Assembly: GCA_011037195.1 (NCBI GenBank)
Contig: JAAEAF010002511.1
Location: 100,490-164,489, forward strand
Reading direction: 5' to 3'
Length of the DNA: 64,000 bases
From: Triatoma infestans
Taxonomy: Eukaryota > Arthropoda > Insecta > Hemiptera > Reduviidae
Both the position numbers and the translations under genes were made by a program. Below the pieces are notes generated by a model. The model did no database searches and was not told where the DNA came from. It saw nothing but the letters and a program-made list of their open reading frames with translations. This document shows, piece by piece, positions 55,491 to 64,000 of the stretch (positions are counted from its first letter, which is position 1; every line of letters begins with the position of its first letter).

Positions 55491-56588
55491 TGAACGAAAC
55501 GCACACATAAATTCTCTCTCGAATAAAAATCCTGTTACTATGGAAGTAATTTAAATTGGCAATATAGATTCATTACACTCTTTCTTTTGAATTTATTTAT
55601 TTAAAATCGCATGTTCTAATTTTTAATTTTTCTGGTAAGTTTGTTGTTTATTGTATGGTGGCAAGTATCGTTAGTGGCTAGCAACAGTGCGCTGGAAGGT
55701 AGCAATGAAATTCTCAAGTCTCAAAATAAGGCGCCTCGCGAGTTTTTTGTAGTATGAAGTAGAACATTTATAATACTATCTGGTGCTTTTATATTATTAC
55801 AGTAACTCTAGGAAAACCCTGTCTAAATGAATTAAATGTTTATTGCATTGGTGGGCTAAGCAGAATTACTTAATCAAGTTAAGAAATGTTCAGTAAACAT
55901 TGGAAGTTAAAGTAATTGCTACAAGAGAAAGGCGTGAGTGCCCCACCAGAATTAAAAAAAAGGTTTAAATGTCAGCAACTCGGTTATTTAACCTATATTT
56001 CCTCTTCATTTATTACAGCCTCTCCATTTATCATCACTACTGTTTCATTGTGCTTTGGGATATGATTCTTACCTTTTTATTATGTAAATTAGCTAACATT
56101 TTGATTGCACTTTTACTGCCATTTAAAATTATAATATTGCTGAAGCTTATCCGGTTGATCTAATTTGCAGAATCTCCGTTCTAGATCGAACGTTGCACTT
56201 CTATATTGCCAGCTTGCTAGAAGTCAAGTTAGGTACAATATGTTTGCATGTCAGGCTAGTTTCTCACAATGTAATCTTTTACAGTCGTATTCCATTCTTG
56301 TTCCCGTATATTGGCCATGTCTTCGCTTTTAAATAAGTATCTATTTTATTAATTAAATATTTTTAATTTATCTTATATATTGGCAATTTAGTAGCCGAAA
56401 ATATTGTTTCTTGTATTTCCCATATATTCATATCTCTCTCTCTCAATATGGGCGGATTTCTTTTTCCTATATTAAATGTCAAAATTAATTGTTTTTTTGG
56501 GGGGGTAAAATCTTTTAATATCATTATTGTTACTGAACAATCTTAGCCTATTCTGTGCATTTAGGAAAATTCAATGCCTCTAGATATA
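55491..56588. other. No gene recognised
   Basis: AT-rich. The 64-codon plus frame at 55969-56163 is strongly hydrophobic, as expected of chance frames in T-rich DNA. No family match. Confidence 0.4.
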
Positions 56589-57403
56589 CAGGGGTGTCCC
56601 ATTTAAACGGGCCACTTTTGAAATAAATCTTAAACGAAGCAAGATACCTAAAAAGTGAACATAACGTTCTGTGACCGCTGGATCGGGAGATACAGGATCG
56701 GTAAGCTGCCTTCCAGATCGCTAGATTTAGCCCCTCTTGATTTCTTTCTCTGGGGATATCTCAAAGAAAAAATTTATGCCAAGGAACCAACAACTCCAGA
56801 AGCCCTTAGAGAAGACTTAATCCAAGGATCTGCTTAGCAATTCCGCAGATATGATACGATTAGCAACTTCATATGTTGGGCAGCGACTGCCATGTGCGGT
56901 TTAAGCCGAGGAAGTCATTTCGAATAAATAGGAAATATTTTTTTTAACGATTTTTGTAAATAAACTGGAAAATTGATTTGTTTTAATGATGTTCTACCTG
57001 ATTTTTAAATGCCTTATGGTTCTAAAATAGGTTTTAAGTGTTGTCAGCATTTGAACTGTCTTATTTATTAAAAACTGATAGGAAAATCCGCTTTTAATTT
57101 CAGTTTATGAAACAAAGAAATTTCAAATCTCTAAGAATCTTTATGATTGAATATCTCGGCAACGGTTTGAAATATTGAAGTGAAATTAATTGCATTTTTC
57201 TTCATTTTTTTAATAGTTTTCAATACAGTAGCAAAAAGTGGGGGTGGGGGTCGAAAGGAAATCGCCACTTTCAACCACCGGTTTAAGGTATAAGGCGACA
57301 ATAAAATCAAATAACAATAACAAATGTTATGTTCACTTTTTTGATATCTTGCTTCGTTTAAGAGTTATTTCAAAAGTGGCCCGTTTAAATGGGCAGACAC
57401 CCT
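56589..57403 (+). mobile_element. Mariner-like element, ~815 bp, ~77-bp inverted ends
   Basis: The left end (56589-56665) starts CAGGGGTGTCCCATTTAAAC and runs through GGGCCACTTTTGAAATAA, CTTAAACGAAGCAAGATA and AAAAGTGAACATAAC. The right end (57326-57403) is its reverse complement with few changes and one or two small gaps. TA flanks both sides. The interior holds only the last part of a transposase, so it is an internally deleted, non-autonomous copy. Confidence 0.9.
56655..56935 (+). pseudogene. C-terminal fragment of a mariner-like transposase
   Basis: LPSRSLDLAPLDFFLWGYLK and EKIYAKEPTTPEALREDL match the P.RSPDLTPLDFFLWG.LK..VY…P.T..EL…I segment, which includes the last catalytic D (kept in SLDLAP). 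After a stop, other frames give NFICWAA and SRGSHFE, resembling the C…NG.HFEH end. The N-terminal DNA-binding and first two catalytic sites are deleted. Confidence 0.75.
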
Positions 57404-57640
57404 ATATAATATCTTTAGCGCTACCAATGAGATACCTTAATTAATCTCATTTTGAATTATTTGTAGGGTTTTGATTAAAGTATTATTTCCACTGATACTA
57501 GAAACAATCAAAATCTGCTAGATGCTCTTATCTTGGTTCTATAAAAACCTTTAAAGGTGTTTCTTCATATTTTCTTTATGTTTTATTTGATATTGCTCTT
57601 AATATATTAAAATACTTTATATTTTTATCTCCATATTTCA

Positions 57641-57850
57641 GGAAAAAGGATTAGCTCAGTGGTAGCGCGCTGGACTAGCAACGCGGATGTCCCAGGTTCA
57701 AATCCAGCATGCTGCGCTTAGATTTTCTCCACCTAGGAGCCTCTATAGCTCATTGTCTGGTGACGAACAGTGTTGCCTGTATCGAGATAACATTGCACGG
57801 AGGCCGGCAGTGCACTGAGAAGGCTCCGGCCGCAAATGACGATAGATGTT
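57641..57850 (+). mobile_element. tRNA-derived SINE, best-preserved copy
   Basis: GGATTAGCTCAGTGGTAGCG (A box), GCTGGACTAGCAACGCGGAT, GGTTCAAATCC (B box), then TAGGAGCCTCTATAGCTCAT, GGAGGCCGGCAGTGCACTGA and GAAGGCTCCGG, ending GATAGATGTTGACAAAATTA and an A run. A short poly(A) tail is visible. Confidence 0.9.
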
Positions 57851-60376
57851 GACAAAATTACAAAAAAAAAAACGAAAGGATAACTACTTTATTCACCTTG
57901 ACCAGTGGTCCCAATACTTCGTATATTGTTTTGGACCATGTTTTTAATGTCAAAGCGATTTCCTTCCAAAACCATCTGATCTTTTAATGCATTTTTTCCC
58001 CAAGAAGTCAAGAAATGGGATGAAAACAGAATCGTATCCCCGCTTTTTTTGTTTCAAATCTGATACCAATGTTCTAGTTATCTACAAATTGGTGATGGGA
58101 TTTTCCAAAAGTTTCCAAAACATTTCAAAATATGTTCTGAAAGATCTCTTTTAGTTTCTCTCGAGAATGAGAACGAATTTTTTTTTTCTTTCTTGTAGTT
58201 TTGTTTAATTTCCCATAATTAGAAATGATTAGCAGCATTCTGACGGTTTTTCTTTAATCTTTTTTTGTGAGAAAAGCGCTGGTATGTAATTAACAAATAA
58301 TATTTTGTTTTCCGGCAGAAATATATAAATACTAGTCAGGAAGGAATATATTCAATCCTTGATAGGTTACGTCCTCTAAAAATTTATATAAGAAAAAAAA
58401 TCAATAAATATGAAAATCTAATTAGAACGTTCTTTGTCATTTATTCGTAGAACTGATGTTCTTTCCATAATATATGGACGTATATAAAGGATTTTTAAAT
58501 TTACATAACACCAGATATAGTGGTTCTCAGAAAATTCAATGAATTTATGGTCTAATGACAGAATACATGAAGCAGTTTTTTTTCCTTTTTTCTTTTTCTT
58601 TTTTTTAATGAAGAGCCATTACTTTATAAAATTCAGAGTAACATTTTCATAAAAAGTAGATTTTATGTACCTCACAACAGAGTAAAACTTGATAAAAGAT
58701 ATAAAGACGAAAAAAGGAAGTTGTTGCTCATTAGTATGAACCCGGGGTGGTGGGGTTAGAGGAGATTAGAAACATGGTGAGCATTTCTTCATTAAGATGT
58801 TTTACTTTGGACCTCAGCTGAATTAAAATGTAAAACTGGAATGGGATATCTGTAACAAAAGGCCACATCTCCCTTGGGCAACAAAGCTTGCTGCAACGCA
58901 AGTGATTAAAAATATAATGATTTGGCTGTTTTTCATTACAGCACATGTATTTACTTCACTATAGTATAATAACTAAGAAGGAAATGTGAAATTTTTTCAT
59001 ATTACTTCCTTTATGTAAATACATATATTAAAATATATTTCTATTCTTTATTTCACTTCCTATTGTTTAGAATTTCATAATTTACAGCTCCAGTATTAAT
59101 GAACTGCAGTTCTTGGCGGTCAAAAAAATAAATATATATATATATATATCTCATAATAAGTCATAATATTGCTTAGTAAGATCTCTTCCCATAAAATTCC
59201 ATTCAATTCAGAACATCTTCGAATTAAGGTAGGGTATAATGTGCCCTTAAAAAGTGTAGGACCAACTCTACAGGCTATATTTCTAAAAAAAAATAGGCTG
59301 TAACTTCTAGCAATTATCTAATGTGCCATTTATGTAAGTCCTACAGAAGGAGTATCATCATCTTGCAGCTATGGGCTGAAAGAATTTGACAGCTCCGCAA
59401 AAAAGCTTGATTAATGCATAATTGAAAAAAATCAAGACAAGGTGAATGAAAAACCTGAGAATAATATATTGAGCGTCTTCGAAAAAGATTTCGCAATGAA
59501 TTTCAATATAACGAGGTCTTAAACGGACAAATTCAGGAAGTATGTGACTAATGGAATATAGCTTGCTGGTAATAAACGTTCTAAATATTTGGAAGCAATC
59601 ATCAACAGATAAATGAAATTGAGGAAGAGATCTACACAGCAAGCAGTAAATGTTTATTCTCACTGTTAGAGAAAACCGCTTTAGTCACTAGATACAAAAA
59701 TAAGTTGTAAAAAGACAACAATAAAGTAAGTAATTAACTACATCATACTTGGGTTTTAACCAAGATGTGTGAAAAATGTCTTAAATCATTGGAAAAGTTG
59801 AAGTACAAAATTTGTTTGATCCTAAGATAGACGATGGTAAATGGCAGTCTCGGAACGAACGCTGCACGAGCTTTTTGATAAAATTAACAGCATGAAGCAA
59901 GCTTGATGAGAGATAGTTGGGTAACATCGAAAGAATAAATGTAGGACAACTTCCTAAACGACACACTAGGGTGCCGAAAAACATAACCCTCGAAGTTTCC
60001 ATACGAAAGATAAGCTGGGCGGGTACCCAGCTCGCAAATCACTTATATTTTATTATTTCCAAGATAGGGAAATAACTTGTATTTTCTTGAGCCTATACAA
60101 TAATGCGACCGGAAAGCTGAAAAGGCTTTCTGCAAATTTCTGATAAATCAATGAGGCAATAGGGTACTGTTATCTAGTAAATTTTCCCAAGCAAGCTGAA
60201 GCCTTAAAGGCTTATAAAGAATGAGAAAATATCATTAATATTGATGTTTATTATTTTATAGCGAGCGTTCCATATTCAAAACGGTTCCCAGATATACGCA
60301 GAAATTGGGCTTTCTAAGAGAGATAGAAGTAAGATCCATAATGGATAAAATGTGGAATGCAGATGTAGATTGTTCT
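57851..60376. other. Long stretch without a recognised gene
   Basis: AT-rich with homopolymer runs and an (AT)n tract near 59133-59151. Minus frames at 59358-59663 (101 codons) and 59781-60002 (73 codons) show no recognisable motif. Confidence 0.4.
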
Positions 60377-60604
60377 AGGGGATTATTGCAATGCGACCTC
60401 AAAGATTATTGTTGCCCCGGAGCCTTCTCCAATGCACAGAGGCCTCCAAGCAGCGTTCTCTAGTTTTTATATAATACTGCCCACCACCAGACAGTGAACT
60501 GTAGAGGCTCCTAGGAAGAAAAAAACTATGGGCACATGGTGTGATTCGAACTCGGGACTCCGCGTTGCTTAGTTCCCATCGTCGCTTACCACGATCTAAT
60601 CTCT
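60377..60604 (-). mobile_element. tRNA-derived SINE, full but diverged copy
   Basis: On the minus strand: GAGATTAGATCGTGGTAAGC, AACTAAGCAACGCGGAGTCC, B box GAGTTCGAATC, body, and the alternative tail (AATCTTTGAGGTCGCATTGC). It is directly joined to the 60605-60785 segment, as at 26 kb. Confidence 0.8.
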
Positions 60605-60785
60605 TCCTGTTCTCCCTTGGCTTCTCCATTGTGTAATGGTTTCTGTCCCTTGTCTTGTAAAGTTAGAGTGTATGTAGTTTTAGTGTATTGTGTACTGTCT
60701 TATGAGTGCATGGAGTACTGAGCTGTGCGTGAGGTCGCTACTCCCCAAGTAACTGCATGCAACAGATACCCCTTGCGGGCAATGT
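60605..60785 (-). repeat. Segment co-mobilised with the SINE
   Basis: The partner of 26099-26310, with the same order of blocks and same position relative to the SINE head. Confidence 0.7.
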
Positions 60786-60909
60786 GGAATGCAACTAGAA
60801 GTAAGATCCAGACATACAACTAGAAGTAAGACATCCACATATATCTGCACAAAATAAGTTTTTCTTTCATTACTTAACACATATTTATTATTATTTTTAT
60901 TATTTGTCT

Positions 60910-61030
60910 GTGGGGGTGGGACCAAACCCCGAGAAAAACAAAAACAAATCGGTTCTAGAACAAATATCCAAAACCGGGTCTCACGGTAGTCCGAACAAAT
61001 TGGACAATAACCTTAAAGGAAAATAGCCTA
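60910..61030 (+). repeat. LINE-associated repeat block
   Basis: Matches 28025-28165 (GGTTCTAGAACAAATATCCA, CCGGGTCTC, GAACAAATTGGACAA, AAATAGCCTAACTCTTCC). No RNase H reading follows here, so only the upstream part was retained. Confidence 0.65.
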
Positions 61031-62369
61031 ACTCTTCCACAGACATATTTACTGTAATATAAAGTATAAAAAGTTATAGAGTACCAGTTGAGAAATAAGA
61101 TACAGAATTGATTGAAACTAGAGGACAAGATCCAAAATCAGTGAGAAAGAGATAAACGAGATTCTTTCGGAAGGATGTTATCAAGAAGTACTTCAGAAAG
61201 ACAAGACGTGACTTCCATAGACATGATACGATTAGAAGATTAGATTATGAAGAAATGAATGAATAATTTTAGCACAAATAAGATATTACTTATTGATCAA
61301 CCAAATTAACCTAAGAAAAAAAACAAAATATATAAAATAAATATATATAATTTTGAATAAATTACATAATATAGGTAATGTTATGAAAGTTAGAGGAGAA
61401 TTTACAGCTTATCTTCAGTGAAGATATATTTATATAGATACCGTTAAATAAAGATAGAACTGGCGATGGAGGGAGAAGTAATGTCCACACTGTCCGCCTG
61501 TGTCTGACAGACACACAAGCACACATAAGCGCAGAAAGTAAGTTTTTCTTTCCATACCTAACAGATATTTACTCCATCATGAGAAATATAAAAAGATATT
61601 AGAGTACCATTTGAGTGTACAAATATTGTAGCCTGTTTATCGTATAGATATATCTCTCCCCCATCCCTCCACTAGTCTTCTTGTCATCCTCAAAAATAAC
61701 ATATAAGAAGTAAATACAAACATTTTTCCATGACGTTCCCTCCCTTCTCCGCCCATTTGGCCGAGAATTGAATGATAGCGAGTTTTCTCGACATAAAGTT
61801 CTTTATAGATTGTATTGTAAACGGTATAAGGTAGTTTTATATTTCTTTACTTTTTGTTGCAGGCCTTTTTTTTTTCTTTATACACAAGTATAATAGGAAA
61901 TTCAGGTAGTTGTGAAGTAACATTTCTTGAAGATTGTAGATAAAGCTGTTACTTGATGTTTTTCTATTTAAATACTATTTGATTGTCAAGTTTAACGACA
62001 CATTATTATTACATTAAATCTACTCTTTTTGATCTTTTTCTGAGGTTTCTACACCATCAGAGTTCGTAACTTCTGGTCAGTAAAACAAGAAAAAAAATTT
62101 GTTATACATCTTACACTTTCTTATCCAATTTGTTTTGTGTTTGTTTTCGAAAAATGTACAGGTTTTTAAGTTACAATAGTATTGTACATTGTAATTAAAT
62201 AGTAAATTTAAACGGCAAATTAAAGGGAAACTAGAATTTTAGAATATACTCACTAAACAAATTTGAACTCCATTTTTTGCACGTAAAAATACAAGATTAC
62301 TATAATCAAAATTTTAAAGAAAAATCAAATTAATGATTTTAATTCGTAATAATAATAATTATAATAATA
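61031..62369. other. No gene recognised
   Basis: AT-rich. A short ACAGACACACAAGCACAC tract near 61508-61528. No motif. Confidence 0.4.
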
Positions 62370-62500
62370 TACTTCAATCTCAACGTTATCAAAGTATACA
62401 CTCCTCTCCTACCCTAAAGAGCTACCCTGAAGAAGGGCACCCACCAATGGTACCCGAAACATAGAACAACAAAGAATTCTTTTAATCTTAAAAAAAAAAA
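62370..62500 (+). mobile_element. Penelope-type 3' fragment with hammerhead-like motif
   Basis: Matches 24000-24140 in opposite orientation: ATCTCAACGTTATCAAAG, ACTCCTCTCCTACCCTAAAG, AGCTACC, the core, then GAACAACAAAGAA. It ends in an A run (62490-62500). Confidence 0.5.
62423..62465 (+). ncRNA. Hammerhead-like motif, type 3
   Basis: CTGAAGA at 62427-62433, a stem II GGGCACC…GGTACCC with an enlarged loop (a CACC duplication), and GAAA at 62456-62459, followed by ACAT and A. The downstream GAAC is one base off the GAGC needed to pair with the upstream GCTA/GCTC. The core boxes are intact, stems partly decayed. Confidence 0.5.
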
Positions 62501-64000
62501 CTCCTCTGGCTACTGCCGTATAAACATCTGGTTATTTATAATTATTAGTTTTAAAATAATTATAATTAATATTTTATTATTAATAAATGTTAAAATAAAA
62601 CGTTATCAAAAATTAAAAATTACAATAAAATATCTAAAGTTAATGTTGATAAAAGCTTGCAGTTATTAATCTTTTATGCACAGATACTATTAAAAAATCT
62701 TAAAATTAAAATATCACCTATACAAAATATTAATATAAATTAATAAATAGTAAATTTATCAGCAATTTAAATAAATCCTAAAACAACTTATATTTATATT
62801 CTTACTGATATACAAAAAAATATTTTAAGAGTTTTAAACGATACTATGGTATTGCCAAAGGATGTCTGGATCAGCGAACGAATTCCGGAAAATAGCAGCC
62901 ATAAGTAGTTCAGAAAGCCGGTATATCTTTTGGACGTAGTCATAACAAGGACTTTTTTTTGGTTACCATTCTGAAATTGAAATAGTACATTTCATGCCAC
63001 AAGGACATTACTTTTTATAAAGAAATAATTAGCATAAGAATCCTCATTTATTGTAACTTTTAAATCCATCATATAAATATAGGAAAACATCTGATTATAT
63101 TGGTCGAAGTCTTCAGATATTTATCTGGAGCCCTTCCTTCGAATATAGTACGTATGATCTGAAAGGATCTTTGATAATATAGTTTTCAAACTACCAAACA
63201 ATAATAACATTAATAAGCTTCAATATTTTTAGACTTAATACGATTATATCAAATAATATCTGGATTAGACTGACTACTTGAGTCTGTTTATTAGGAAAAG
63301 GTCTCTTCTGGGCATTTTGTTTTAATTATCTTGTCTCCTGTAATTATTAAAATAATAAGATTTAATGTCAGATCCGTTCAAATATCAAAACAATTATTTA
63401 TAAAAAGCCTACCTAATTTCAATTGTAATGATCTCACCTACTATTTTTCTATCACGAAGCTGCAAACGTAAAAAAAAAGCACTCTATGATAATCCATTTG
63501 ACGTTAAAGTAATTTTACACACAGAATGAATACTGCTTAGAGTTGTCTGACATTGGCTAACACTCCGGTAAAGTTCAATAATATCCGTTCCCTTTTTTCT
63601 CTTTGAAATCTTTAAGCTTGTCGTTAATAATTCTAACGTTAATCCAAGCAATATGCAAGCCAGTTACAAACCAAGTCATGAATGGAAATTAACCTGTCAT
63701 CTTGTCATATATCTTTAATATGAATAACGACTTTTTCTCGGAAACAAGATAGCTAGACAGTGTACACAGTTTTATTTTAGTTTTAAGTCCGCGGGGTGCG
63801 AGGAATATCCAGTACTCCACCCACTTTTAAATTAGGTTTGTGATGGAATGGATGTATTTATTGAAATGAACGTATTTGGTATTGTAGTATTATTTTGGTA
63901 GTATTGGTTTGGAATGGTTGTATATACCGAAGTCTATATACATCTAGTACTAAGACGGCTGTGTTATCTAGTAGTGAGTATAGAGGAAGATAAAAAATTA
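62501..64000. other. No gene recognised
   Basis: Strongly AT-rich up to about 63700, then slightly more balanced. No coding motif, tRNA-like box or terminal repeat seen. Confidence 0.4.

Overview
The window is eukaryotic, strongly AT-rich, non-coding DNA crowded with decayed transposable elements. It most resembles an intergenic or intronic stretch of an arthropod genome, probably an insect. That placement rests on the repeat types (Jockey-, R1/I- and RTE-like LINE remnants, a Penelope-like element, mariner, Tc1 and Tigger pieces, a tRNA-derived SINE) and is an inference, not a species identification. I found no convincing host protein gene, no functional tRNA or rRNA gene and no CRISPR array. 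Every long open frame I recognise belongs to a dead transposon or is antisense to one.

Layout: 1-13 kb holds an LTR-like repeat, three LINE 3' ends nested in or near the commonest repeat (called family A here), a repeat with a hammerhead-ribozyme-like motif (6.5-7.0 kb) and two tRNA-derived SINEs. 13-25 kb holds LINE remnants, more family A, SINE copies, and a local duplication of which one arm carries a second type of hammerhead-like motif. 25-41 kb is the most nested part: a 404-bp Tigger-like element with perfect 20-bp ends inside family A, several LINE 3' ends (one with a 10-bp target duplication), a Penelope-like 3' end, a 621-bp candidate solo LTR with a three-unit minisatellite, another hammerhead repeat, a 320-bp solo LTR with a 5-bp target duplication inside family A, and a Penelope-like GIY-YIG remnant with its own hammerhead-like hairpin. 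42-64 kb holds an RTE-like reverse transcriptase, a foldback structure, a second 321-bp solo LTR, more Jockey 3' ends, a Tc1 transposase fossil, an 815-bp mariner-like element with ~77-bp inverted ends, further SINEs and another hammerhead-like motif.

The main point of interest is the set of eight hammerhead-like motifs in three sequence types. All have a stem II hairpin between a CUGANGA-like box and a GAAA-like box. In one type the usual C3-G8 core pair appears as U3-A8 in both copies. The second point is family A, a repeat of about 0.7 kb with recognisable ends and internal repetition that I cannot assign to a known class and that hosts most of the nested insertions.
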